Below are positions 6,104 to 13,330 of a stretch of 21,405 nt of DNA, piece by piece. The notes under the pieces were generated by a model that saw only the letters and a program-made list of their open reading frames with translations, did not search any database and was not told where the DNA came from. Within the stretch, counting starts at the first letter, position 1; each line of letters starts with the position of its first letter. The stretch is from DASXUC01 sp036004445 (GTDB lineage Bacteria > Sysuimicrobiota > Sysuimicrobiia > Sysuimicrobiales > Kaftiobacteriaceae): positions 1-21,405 of the forward strand of contig DASYRL010000107.1 of the NCBI GenBank assembly GCA_036004445.1, read 5' to 3'. A program made the position numbers and the translations under genes.

Positions 6104-6897
6104 TACTGGTGCAAGATCTTGGACAAGAACAGCTTCGTCCGCTCGTGCGTGGGATTCGTAAAGAAGTGTTCTGGCGCGCCAACCTCGATGATGGCGCCTT
6201 CATCCATGAACACAATCCGGTCGGCCACCTCCCGGGCAAAGCCCATCTCGTGGGTGACGACGATCATCGTCATGCCCATGTCTTTCGCCAGGCCTTTCAT
6301 GACGTCGAGCACCTCCTGGATCATCTCCGGATCCAGCGCCGACGTCGGCTCGTCGAACAGCATGATCTTGGGCTGCATCGCCAGCGCGCGGGCGATCGCC
6401 ACCCGCTGCTGCTGGCCGCCGGAGAGCATTGCCGGATAGACGTGCGCCTTCTCCGGGATCCCCACCCGGTCGAGCAGCTCCATGGCGATCCGCTCGGCTT
6501 TGGTCTTCGCCCAGCGGCGCACCCGGATCGGCGCCAGGGTCACGTTCTGCAGCGCCGTAAGGTGGGGGAACAGGTTGAACGACTGGAACACCATGCCCAC
6601 TTCGCTGCGGACGGCGTCGATGTTGCGGACGTCGTCGGTCAGCTCGATCCCGTCGACCACGATCCGGCCCCGCTCGTGGCTCTCCAGCCGGTTGATACAG
6701 CGGATCATCGTGGACTTCCCCGACCCCGAGGGCCCCGCGACGACCACGACCTCGCCGGGGAGGATGGCGAGGCTGATCCCCCGCAGCACGTGCAGCCGCC
6801 CGAACCACTTGTGCACGTCCTCGAGGCTGATGATCGGCTGCCCATCGCGGGATCGCGGGATCGCGGGATCGCGGGAACTGGTTACCGTTTCTTCCAT
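6103..6897 (-). CDS. Polar amino-acid ABC transporter ATP-binding protein (AapP/GlnQ type)
   Basis: ATPase of an amino-acid importer, 264 residues. Walker A GPSGSGKST (55-63), the Q-loop region MVFQSFNLFPHLTALQNVTLAP, signature LSGGQQQRVAIARAL (158-172), Walker B IMLFDEPTSALDP (178-190) and the H-loop VVTHEMGFAREVADR are all intact and typical of the GlnQ/HisP/AapP class. The start is ATG at 6897, with GGAGGGCGG upstream. There is no other start before the fold, so the roughly 20-residue N-terminal extension (containing RDPAIPRSRD) is real coding sequence. It is encoded by an octamer array. The gene ends an operon with one binding protein and two permeases. Exact substrate is not decided by the sequence. 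Confidence 0.96.
   Translation of the reverse strand: MEETVTSSRDPAIPRSRDGQPIISLEDVHKWFGRLHVLRGISLAILPGEVVVVAGPSGSGKSTMIRCINRLESHERGRIVVDGIELTDDVRNIDAVRSEVGMVFQSFNLFPHLTALQNVTLAPIRVRRWAKTKAERIAMELLDRVGIPEKAHVYPAMLSGGQQQRVAIARALAMQPKIMLFDEPTSALDPEMIQEVLDVMKGLAKDMGMTMIVVTHEMGFAREVADRIVFMDEGAIIEVGAPEHFFTNPTHERTKLFLSKILHQ
6844..6875. repeat. Octamer array (ATCGCGGG) x4 inside the ABC ATPase gene
   Basis: Four perfect copies of ATCGCGGG (a rotation of GCGGGATC) in the 5' coding end of the ATPase gene. They encode RDPAIPRSRD ahead of the nucleotide-binding fold. One base per unit separates this array from the GCGGAATC array in era. A change of one or two units would shift the reading frame. Confidence 0.92.
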
Positions 6898-6947
6898 GCG
6901 CCGTCCGCCCTCCGCATCAATGTCGACGCCAACGACTTCGCCTCGCG

Positions 6948-6977
6948 GTCCCGCGTTCCCCCGGTCCCGCGTTCCCG
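6948..6977. repeat. Paired heptamers GTCCCGC-GTTCCC, two copies
   Basis: GTCCCGC then GTTCCCC, two bases (CG), then GTCCCGC then GTTCCCG. A 14-base word, GTCCCGCGTTCCCx, is thus repeated. It fills part of the 85-base gap between the second permease gene and the ATPase gene. GTTCCC recalls the array in the glyQS leader. Confidence 0.75.
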
Positions 6978-6982
6978 GGTCG

Positions 6983-7999
6983 TCAGCGTTCTCCCAGTCC
7001 CACGCGTTTCTCGAGCCGTCGGCTCGCCGCGGACATCGCGAACGAACCGACGAAGTACACGACCAGCAGGAACCCGTACGTCTGCGGAACGTCGTGCAGG
7101 TACTCGGTGCGGGCCAACAGCGCGCGCCCGGTGCCGACCAGTTCGCTGAGGCCGATGATCACCGTCAGCGACGTGTCCTTGAACAGACTGATGAACTGCC
7201 CCACCAGCGCCGGAATCATGTTCTTGAACGCCTGGGGCAGGACGATGAACCGCATGGTTTGCCAGCCCGACAGCCCCACTCCCCGCGCCGCCTCGGTCTG
7301 CCCCCGCGGCACGGACTGGATTCCCGCCCGCACGATCTCCCCCACGTAGGCCGACGTGAACACGGTGACGGCGATCATCGCGCGCTGGACCCGGCTGAGC
7401 GCGTCGCCGGAGAGCAAGGTGACAAACACCGAGAACCAGAGGAGCAGGGCGATGAACGGGATGCCCCGGATCAACTCGATGTACGCGGTGGCGAACCACT
7501 TCACGGCGGGCAGCTCGCTGACGCGCCCGATGCCCGCGAGGACACCGATCGGGAACGAGGCCGCGATCCCGACGACGGCCAGCAGGAGTGTGAGATACAG
7601 GCCGCCGATCTGGTCCAGCCGGACCGGCGACATGATCACGGCGACGGCAATGAGGATCCCACCCCACAGCCCAGCGTACACGCCTGGCCGGACGCGCGCC
7701 CGCGCGCCAACGTAGCTCAGGACGGCCGCGGCCACGATCAGCCCGCCCGCCCAGAACGCCCGTCTCGCGAATTCCACGGGCATCAAGCCGACCAGCCAGA
7801 AGCGCGGGTTATTGGTGACGATGTCCCATGACGCCTGCAGGGTCCACCGCCCGACCGCCGCGCCGACGCGCAGGAGGAATGCCGCGACCACGATCGTCAG
7901 GATGGCGTTCCCCCATCCATCGAAGAGGTTCTTCCGGATCCACTGCACCGCGGACCGCCGCTGGTCTGGGGGCAGGATGGCTTCGACTCGGGTCGCCAT
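6983..7999 (-). CDS. Amino-acid ABC transporter permease (AapM/HisM type)
   Basis: Inner-membrane permease of 338 residues, longer than the roughly 220 of minimal HisM-type proteins because of extra N-terminal membrane segments, as in AapM. Several hydrophobic segments are evident (for example AILTIVVAAFLLRVG, ILIAVAVIMSP, LYLTLLLAVVGIAASFPIGVLAG by eye). The ATPase-contacting EAA loop is clear: GQTEAARGVGLSGWQTMRFIVLPQA near residue 250. The family motif AYIELIRGIPFIALLLW precedes it. The ATG at 7999 begins six bases after the stop of the first permease gene and no strong ribosome site is visible, so coupling is likely. It pairs with the neighbouring permease to form the membrane channel. 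Confidence 0.93.
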   Translation of the reverse strand: MATRVEAILPPDQRRSAVQWIRKNLFDGWGNAILTIVVAAFLLRVGAAVGRWTLQASWDIVTNNPRFWLVGLMPVEFARRAFWAGGLIVAAAVLSYVGARARVRPGVYAGLWGGILIAVAVIMSPVRLDQIGGLYLTLLLAVVGIAASFPIGVLAGIGRVSELPAVKWFATAYIELIRGIPFIALLLWFSVFVTLLSGDALSRVQRAMIAVTVFTSAYVGEIVRAGIQSVPRGQTEAARGVGLSGWQTMRFIVLPQAFKNMIPALVGQFISLFKDTSLTVIIGLSELVGTGRALLARTEYLHDVPQTYGFLLVVYFVGSFAMSAASRRLEKRVGLGER

Positions 8000-8005
8000 C
8001 GATGG

Positions 8006-9025
8006 CTACCGCGCCGCCCGCATGCCGAGCCGGGCCCTGATCAGATTGAGGCTTGCGGAGATCATCAGCGACAGCGCCAGATAGCCGGCGGTCACGACGG
8101 TAAACGCCTCGAGCGAGCGGAACGACTGGCTGCTCACGGTGTTCGCCACCGTGAGAAACTCCGCGTAGCCGATCCCGATCGCCAGGCTGCTGTTCTTGGT
8201 CAGGTTGAGGAACTGGTTGCCCAGCGGCGGGATGATGATGCGAAACGCCTGAGGCAGCACGATCATCCGCATGGCCTGGCCATAGGACAATCCCAGACTG
8301 CGCGCCGCCTCCATCTGCCCCCGGGAGACCGCCAGGATGCCGCCGCGGACGATTTCTGCGATGAACGCGGAGGTGTACGCCGCCAGCCCGATCACCAGCG
8401 CGGCGAGCTCCGGCGTCAGCTGGTAGCCCCCGTCGGCCACCAGCCGGCCGAACCGATCCGCGACCGTTCCGCCAATCACCAGTCCTGAGTTGCTGAGCAC
8501 GATCCAGTCGCCGAACAGGCGGATCGGCAGGCTGTCCGGGGCGCCGCTGGGGAGTTGCAAGAACACGGCAAAGTACCAGAAGAATAGCTGCACGAGGAGC
8601 GGCGTGTTACGCAGAAACTCCACATAGGCCATCGCCAGGCGGTTCACCAGCCAGTTGCGTGACAGCCGGGATACCCCGACGACGACGCCCAGAACGGTGG
8701 CCAGCGCGATGCCGAGAACAGCCACCTTGATGGTGTTGAACAACCCGGCGATCAGCGCTTCGGCGTACGAGTCGTCCGGGCTGTAGTGGGTAAACCGCAG
8801 GCTCTCCAGGTCGATCGTCCAGGTCAGCGCGCTCAGCTCAAATCCGGCCGGCCGGCTGAAGAACCCCCAGTCCATCCGGATGTTCTGCCGGACGAAGCTG
8901 CGCTGCAGCGCCGTACCGGCCGCCCACAGCGCGGCGGCCAGCGCGATCACAAACGCCACCTGCGCGGCGACGGCCAGTCGGCGGCTGTCCCGCCAGAACG
9001 GAGGGCGGTGCTCCGCGCGCGCCAT
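8006..9025 (-). CDS. Amino-acid ABC transporter permease (AapQ/GlnP type)
   Basis: Inner-membrane permease of 339 residues with a leading hydrophobic segment (VAFVIALAAALWAAGTAL) after a charged N-terminus. A roughly 60-residue extracytoplasmic region (RQNIRMDWGFFSRPAGFEL onward) follows, typical of AapQ-type long permeases. The core has AYVEFLRNTPLLVQLFFWYF and the EAA loop GQMEAARSLGLSYGQAMRMIVLPQA (split by eye around residue 250), then NQFLNLTKNSSLAIGIGYAE. ATG at 9025 is chosen from the frame opening. A stable hairpin lies in the 94-base gap separating it from the binding-protein gene. Its partner permease follows six bases downstream. Confidence 0.94.
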   Translation of the reverse strand: MARAEHRPPFWRDSRRLAVAAQVAFVIALAAALWAAGTALQRSFVRQNIRMDWGFFSRPAGFELSALTWTIDLESLRFTHYSPDDSYAEALIAGLFNTIKVAVLGIALATVLGVVVGVSRLSRNWLVNRLAMAYVEFLRNTPLLVQLFFWYFAVFLQLPSGAPDSLPIRLFGDWIVLSNSGLVIGGTVADRFGRLVADGGYQLTPELAALVIGLAAYTSAFIAEIVRGGILAVSRGQMEAARSLGLSYGQAMRMIVLPQAFRIIIPPLGNQFLNLTKNSSLAIGIGYAEFLTVANTVSSQSFRSLEAFTVVTAGYLALSLMISASLNLIRARLGMRAAR

Positions 9026-9051
9026 TACGTCGCGGCTCCGAGGACAACGAA

Positions 9052-9081
9052 CCGGGCGTGCGCAACGCGCCGCACGCCCGG
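9052..9081 (-). promoter_or_regulatory. Stable hairpin between binding-protein and permease genes
   Basis: A perfect 11-bp inverted repeat, CCGGGCGTGCG / CGCACGCCCGG, around an 8-base loop. On the minus strand it is followed by TTCGTTGT, only moderately T-rich. In many ABC import operons a hairpin here protects the binding-protein mRNA end or weakens read-through, so that binding protein exceeds permeases. That role is inferred from position. Confidence 0.7.
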
Positions 9082-9119
9082 CCAGGGTGCCATATCGTGG
9101 CTATGGGTCAGACAGATCG

Positions 9120-10130
9120 TTAGCGGAACGGCCGGCTCGTCATCGCGCCGCCGTCCTTACCCAACTCGTTGCGGGTCCCGTCGCGCGTGATCGCGGTACG
9201 GGAGCGCGCACCGAAGTAACGGTTGTAGATCTCACCGTAGTTGCCGACGAGCTTGAGCACCCGTACCATGGCGCCCCGGTTCCACTCCAGCAATCCCTTG
9301 GCCACGGGGTCGCGACCTGAGATCTCGCTGATCCGGCTCGGGTTATTGGCGACCGCCTGGGTGACGCCGAGCTCCTCGGCCAGGATCAGGCCCCACACCG
9401 TCCAGTTGACGGCCGCCGCCCAGCGCGAGTCGTTCTGCTGGTACATCGGCGCCAGCGGCTCGTCGCTGAATTCCCGGCCCACCAGCTGGAAGTCGGCCGG
9501 GTTGGGCGCGGTGGCCCGGAAGGCAGTGAGCTGGCTGGCATCGGTCGTAAACACGTCGCAGCGCCCCGCCACGAGACCCTGGAAGGCCTGGGCCGCCTCG
9601 GCAAATGTGATCAGCTGAAAGCGGAAGTTGCGGTTGCGCAGCTGGTCGCCGATGTTCTTCTCGGATGTAGTTCCGGCGTGCACGCAGATCCGCGCCCCGT
9701 TGAGGTTATCCAATCCCCGGATGTTCGAGCCCGTCTTCACCAGCAGACGCTGGCCGTCGTAGAACGTCACCGGCCCGAAGTCGACCTGCTCGTTGCGCGA
9801 TACGGTCACGGTCGTCGTGCGGAACACCACGTCCACCGAGCCCGCGGTCACCGCGGGGATGCGGTTCGCGGAGGTGAGGTTGACGAACTCGACGCTGGGT
9901 ACGTCGATGTAGGCGGCTACCGCGGTGCAGAAGTCGGCGTCGAATCCCGTCATGCGGCCGGACGCCGGGTCGGGGAAACTGAACCCGGGCGTGGCGCCCG
10001 AGACGCCGCAGATCAGCCGCCCCCGAGCCGCGACGGTCTCGAGCCGGCTACGCGCCTGCGCGGTCACCGTGTACGAGATGGCGGCGACGGTCAGGGCCAC
10101 GGCCAGCGCGAAGGCAATTGTCTTTCGCAC
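9120..10130 (-). CDS. Amino-acid ABC transporter substrate-binding protein (AapJ type)
   Basis: Periplasmic-type solute-binding protein of 336 residues. A frame opens at 10139, but AGGAGGTGG ends about six bases before the GTG at 10130, so the protein begins VRKTIAFALAVALTVAA. That gives a classical Sec signal peptide with a likely cleavage after TAQA (about residue 25) and no lipobox cysteine. The mature part starts as family 3 binding proteins do (GRLICGVSGATPGFSFPD, then GRMTGFDADFCTAVAAYI) and has the hinge-like DVVFRTTTVTVSRNEQVDFGPVTFYDGQ by eye. The long C-terminal region with GNYGEIYNRYFG is typical of AapJ general amino-acid binding proteins. It lies 26 bases after dgkA and leads the transporter operon. 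Confidence 0.94.
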   Translation of the reverse strand: MRKTIAFALAVALTVAAISYTVTAQARSRLETVAARGRLICGVSGATPGFSFPDPASGRMTGFDADFCTAVAAYIDVPSVEFVNLTSANRIPAVTAGSVDVVFRTTTVTVSRNEQVDFGPVTFYDGQRLLVKTGSNIRGLDNLNGARICVHAGTTSEKNIGDQLRNRNFRFQLITFAEAAQAFQGLVAGRCDVFTTDASQLTAFRATAPNPADFQLVGREFSDEPLAPMYQQNDSRWAAAVNWTVWGLILAEELGVTQAVANNPSRISEISGRDPVAKGLLEWNRGAMVRVLKLVGNYGEIYNRYFGARSRTAITRDGTRNELGKDGGAMTSRPFR

Positions 10131-10156
10131 GATCTCCACCTCCTGAGGTTGTGAAC

Positions 10157-10684
10157 TTACACTGGGTGATTACCGGAACTGTACGACGCGTGCGGAAGGG
10201 GTCCTCTCCTGCTCCGGCGCAAGAGCCGCACGAGCCCGACCGCCCCGGCAATCAACAGGGCGGCGGCGGCCCAGCGGGACAGCATCACGGCGGTCTCCGG
10301 TCCCAGGCCAACGGTCCGCACCAGCGGCGGCCCCAGGACGAGGCTGCCCACGATCGCCGCGGCCACCGTCGTCGTCAGCACCGATCCCGCGGAGATGTCT
10401 TTGGCGATCTGGGCGGCGGAGTGATGGTTCTGCTGCACCAGCAGGTCCACCACCGCTTCGATGCCCGTGTTGAACAGTTCCGCGGCGATCACCAGCGCCA
10501 TGGCCATCACGACGACCGCGGCGTCGACGGCGTCGAGGTCGAGGGCGAACACCAGCACGGCGATGACGGCGGCAATGATCAGGTGGATTCGAAAGGTGCG
10601 CTGGGTGCGGATCGCATAGCGCAGGCCGTCAAAGGCGTTCGCGAACGCTCCGACCAGCCCCCGGTCCGGTTTGGGCCTGCTCAT
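10157..10684 (-). CDS. dgkA: Diacylglycerol / undecaprenol kinase family membrane protein
   Basis: Small integral membrane lipid kinase. The family core FANAFDGLRYAIRTQRTFRIHL (in parts) and the catalytic ELFNTGIEAVVDL near residue 70 are present, followed by the AKDISAGSVLTTT motif. In Gram-positive-type relatives this enzyme phosphorylates undecaprenol; in enterobacteria, diacylglycerol. The substrate here is not decided. At 175 residues it is longer than the roughly 125-residue core: an additional hydrophobic segment (WAAAALLIAGAVGLVRLL) and a basic tail follow. ATG at 10684 overlaps the ybeY stop as ATGA. The pair ybeY-dgkA is conserved in Bacillus and many others. Confidence 0.92.
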   Translation of the reverse strand: MSRPKPDRGLVGAFANAFDGLRYAIRTQRTFRIHLIIAAVIAVLVFALDLDAVDAAVVVMAMALVIAAELFNTGIEAVVDLLVQQNHHSAAQIAKDISAGSVLTTTVAAAIVGSLVLGPPLVRTVGLGPETAVMLSRWAAAALLIAGAVGLVRLLRRSRRGPLPHASYSSGNHPV

Positions 10685-11157
10685 CCCCGGACGTCCTCGC
10701 CGAGGACGCGGAGGATCTCGCGTTCGCGGCCGTGCATGCGGCGGGCGCCGGCGGATGACCTATCGTCGAACCCGGCCAGGTGCAGCACCCCGTGGACGGC
10801 CAGCAGCGCCACTTCCGTGCGGACGGCGTGCCCTGCCGCCTTCGCCTGTTGTCTCGCGCGGTTGATCGAGATCACGATCTCTCCCAGAAGCCGGTGACGG
10901 TGATTCGACGCGGGGCGGGCTCGTTCCCGCGTCGGGGGTCCCCCGGGCAGGAGCGGGAACGCGAGCACGTCGGTCGGACGATCCTTCCCCAGAAACCGCC
11001 GGTTCAGCCGCCGGATCGAGGCGTCGCCGACGAGAATGATGCTGACCTCGGTCTGGGCCGGCATCCGCTCCGCGCGCAGCGCCGCCAGCGCGATCCGCCG
11101 GAGCGCTCGGGCGGCAATGCCGGGCCGCCGCACGCGGCTGTGGACGAGGACACGCAT
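10681..11157 (-). CDS. ybeY: Endoribonuclease YbeY
   Basis: Metal-dependent endoribonuclease for 16S rRNA 3'-end maturation and ribosome quality control; 158 residues. The family signature near the C-terminus reads HGVLHLAGFDD (122-132). The two first histidines of the usual H-x3-H-x5-H zinc triad are present, but the third ligand position is Asp132 (codon GAT) instead of His. The conserved LNRRFLGKDRPTDVLAFPL segment (about 51-70) and LGEIVISI (about 91) are intact, so the fold is secure. ATG at 11157 is chosen because it starts the conserved domain, five bases after the pgpH stop. A longer in-frame opening runs back into pgpH and is unlikely. Confidence 0.93.
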   Translation of the reverse strand: MRVLVHSRVRRPGIAARALRRIALAALRAERMPAQTEVSIILVGDASIRRLNRRFLGKDRPTDVLAFPLLPGGPPTRERARPASNHRHRLLGEIVISINRARQQAKAAGHAVRTEVALLAVHGVLHLAGFDDRSSAGARRMHGREREILRVLGEDVRG

Positions 11158-11162
11158 ACGGC

Positions 11163-13238
11163 TCAGCGCGCGGGAGCCCCGGCCGCCCGGCGGCGGCCGG
11201 AGAGATCGCGTTCGAGATCCGGGTATTCGACCCTGGGATGGAACATGCTGGCCAGGAGGCGGGTGAACGTATCCGTAATCACGGTGAGGTCGTGGAAGGT
11301 CAAATCGCACTCGTCGAGCTGCCCGTCTTCGAGCTTTTCGCGGATGATCCGGCGCACCATCTGCTCGAGGCGGTCGGGGGCGGGCCGGGTCATCGCCCGC
11401 GCCGCGCCTTCCGCGGCGTCGGCCAGCATCACGATGGCCGTTTCCCTCGTTTTGGGCCGCGGTCCCTCGTAGCGGAACGCCTCCTCCTCAGGCGCGTCGC
11501 CGCGCTCCACCGCCTGATGGTAGAAGTACGTCACCAGATTCGTGCCGTGATGCTGGGGGATGAAATCGGCCACGGCCTGCGGCAGCCGGAACTCCCGCGC
11601 GTACTCCAAACCGTCGCGGACGTGCGCCATGACGGTCAGGGCGGAGAGGTTGGGCGACATCTTGTCGTGCGGGTTCTCCACGCCCACCTGGTTCTCGATG
11701 AAGAACACGGGGCGCTTGATCTTGCCGATGTCGTGATAGTAGGTGCCGACCCGGGCCAGGATCGCGTCGGCGCCGACGGCCTCGGCGGCGGCCTCCGCGA
11801 GGTTGGCGACCATGATGCTGTGATGGTACGTCCCGGGGGCCTCCATCTGCAGACGGCGCAGCAGCGGGTGACCGGGGTTGCTGAGCTCCAGCAGTTTGAT
11901 CGGGGTCACCAGCCCGAACAGGTGCTCCAGGTACGGCAGCGCCCCGATGGCGATGATCCCGACGAGCACGCCGTTGCCCACGCCCAACATGGCGTCGCCC
12001 AGGACTTCCGGATAGATGGGGACGCGATCGGCGAGGCCCAGCGCGAGGATGGCCAGCGCGTTGGCCCCGCCCACGCGCAGCCCCGCGATGATCAGATCGG
12101 TACGGTGGTTGATGCGCTTGATGGCGTACGCCCCGACGGTCGCGCCGATGAACGCCACCAGGCCCAGCGCGACGCTGCCGCCGGCAATGACCGCGAACAA
12201 GAGACTGAGCAGCGCCGCGGTATACAGCGCGATCCGCGGCCGCAGCAGCACGGCGATCAGCGTCGTGCCCGCGGCGATTGGCGTCAGGTACGGATTGAAC
12301 CGCGTCACCATGACGCGGGCCAGGATCAGGGTGGAGACGACGCCCAGACACCAGGCCAGCAGGAGCTTGTCCTGGGCCCAGATGTCGGCGTGGTACTGCC
12401 GCAGGTACGCGGCCGTCACCGCGAGCATGAGGAGGGAGATCAGGCCCATGCCGGCCAGGCGCGACCACGAGAACGGCGGGACGGTGAGGCCGATGGCGGC
12501 GAGCTTCTGCATCTGCGCCGCCGTGATCACTTCGCCCCGGCGCACGATGACTTCGCCGCGGAGGATCCGCTCGTTGATCGGCTTCACGTCGTCGCGGGCC
12601 CGCCGCCGCGCGCTCTCCGTGGCCCGCTCGTCGATGACCTGATTCGGCCGCAACGCCCCGGCCACCGCCGCGCTGGCGAGGGTCAGCGTGCGGCCGGCCA
12701 GCCCCTGGCTGCGCAGCAGCACTTTGGCCGATTCCTGCGCCTGGGGCAGTCCGTCCGGACCGATCCCCTGCTCCATCATCTGCGTGACGACCAGCCCCGC
12801 CACGCGGCGCGCCGCGTCCAACTCCGGCCGCGGCAGGGTCAGCGCGGCCAGGGTCGCGGGGTCGCTCAAGGGCACCGGGGACTCGCGGCCGAGTTCGGCG
12901 GCCCGATCCTCTTCCAGGGCCGGACCGGATCGGACGCGGCCGATCACTTCGAACAGACGCAGGATGGCTGTCTTCGCCGCCTCGGTGTCCGCCGACGACG
13001 CACGCGTCACCGGCCGCACCGAGGAGGCGGCATCCCGCCGCGCGCGCTCGGTCGCCAGGACGTCCACAAAATCGACGGTGCGCGACGCTTCGACTTCGCG
13101 CGGACTCACCTGACCTTCGCGCAGTTCGGTGCCCGAGGGCAGCTGCTGAACGCCGAGGATGATCGTCAGTGCCAGGAAGGTACCGAAGCCAATCAATGCC
13201 TTCGGCAGCCAGAGCGGGGGAGTCCGGAGGACCTTCAT
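11163..13238 (-). CDS. pgpH: 7TM-HD family phosphohydrolase (PgpH-type c-di-AMP phosphodiesterase)
   Basis: Membrane-bound HD-domain protein of 691 residues. The order is an N-terminal transmembrane helix (about 12-30), an extracytoplasmic 7TMR-HDED domain (about 31-255, with the conserved INERILRGEVIVRRGEVIT), a block of about seven membrane helices (257-440), and a cytosolic HD domain. Metal-binding residues are visible at YHHS (471-474) and YHDIGK (501-506), with GVENPHDKMSP downstream. Relatives hydrolyse cyclic di-AMP, which is the likely role. The gene begins with ATG at 13238, has no Shine-Dalgarno, and has a TATAAT seven bases upstream, which suggests a leaderless transcript. Its place before ybeY-dgkA matches Bacillus yqfF. 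Confidence 0.94.
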   Translation of the reverse strand: MKVLRTPPLWLPKALIGFGTFLALTIILGVQQLPSGTELREGQVSPREVEASRTVDFVDVLATERARRDAASSVRPVTRASSADTEAAKTAILRLFEVIGRVRSGPALEEDRAAELGRESPVPLSDPATLAALTLPRPELDAARRVAGLVVTQMMEQGIGPDGLPQAQESAKVLLRSQGLAGRTLTLASAAVAGALRPNQVIDERATESARRRARDDVKPINERILRGEVIVRRGEVITAAQMQKLAAIGLTVPPFSWSRLAGMGLISLLMLAVTAAYLRQYHADIWAQDKLLLAWCLGVVSTLILARVMVTRFNPYLTPIAAGTTLIAVLLRPRIALYTAALLSLLFAVIAGGSVALGLVAFIGATVGAYAIKRINHRTDLIIAGLRVGGANALAILALGLADRVPIYPEVLGDAMLGVGNGVLVGIIAIGALPYLEHLFGLVTPIKLLELSNPGHPLLRRLQMEAPGTYHHSIMVANLAEAAAEAVGADAILARVGTYYHDIGKIKRPVFFIENQVGVENPHDKMSPNLSALTVMAHVRDGLEYAREFRLPQAVADFIPQHHGTNLVTYFYHQAVERGDAPEEEAFRYEGPRPKTRETAIVMLADAAEGAARAMTRPAPDRLEQMVRRIIREKLEDGQLDECDLTFHDLTVITDTFTRLLASMFHPRVEYPDLERDLSGRRRAAGAPAR

Positions 13239-13245
13239 CCGTTCA

Positions 13246-13251
13246 ATTATA
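13246..13251 (-). promoter_or_regulatory. -10 element of the pgpH promoter
   Basis: TATAAT on the minus strand, separated by seven bases from the pgpH ATG. No convincing -35 exists: at 16-18 bases the sequence is the GTGAATC-type repeat array, with at best three matches. If used, transcription would start at or next to the ATG, giving a leaderless mRNA. The absence of a ribosome binding site supports this. Confidence 0.6.
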
Positions 13252-13254
13252 CCC

Positions 13255-13330
13255 GTGAATGGTGAATCGTGATTCGTGAATCACTTCGGTGCTAGCCGCA
13301 TCGATTCATGATTCACCATTCACGATTCAC
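13255..13330. repeat. Inverted heptamer-array element, family C (argR/pgpH junction)
   Basis: Left array GTGAATG, GTGAATC, GTGATTC, GTGAATC (13255-13282); about 20 bases of spacer; right array GATTCAT, GATTCAC, CATTCAC, GATTCAC (13303-13330). The right array is the reverse-complement unit, so the whole can fold into a long imperfect hairpin. The last three codons and the stop of argR lie in the right array. It shares a 21-base block, three consecutive units, with the element at 18002-18076. Confidence 0.92.

Noticed and set aside
11157..11310. Longer YbeY starting at 11310
   Set aside because: It would overlap the 3' end of pgpH in another frame and adds no conserved sequence.
11238..13265. 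Very long open frame on the plus strand opposite pgpH, and similar ones opposite the CNNM/CorC, recO, argH and argJ genes
   Set aside because: They are antisense shadows caused by high GC; the translations are rich in Arg, His, Gln and Pro, show no known motifs, and the minus-strand frames hold complete conserved families.
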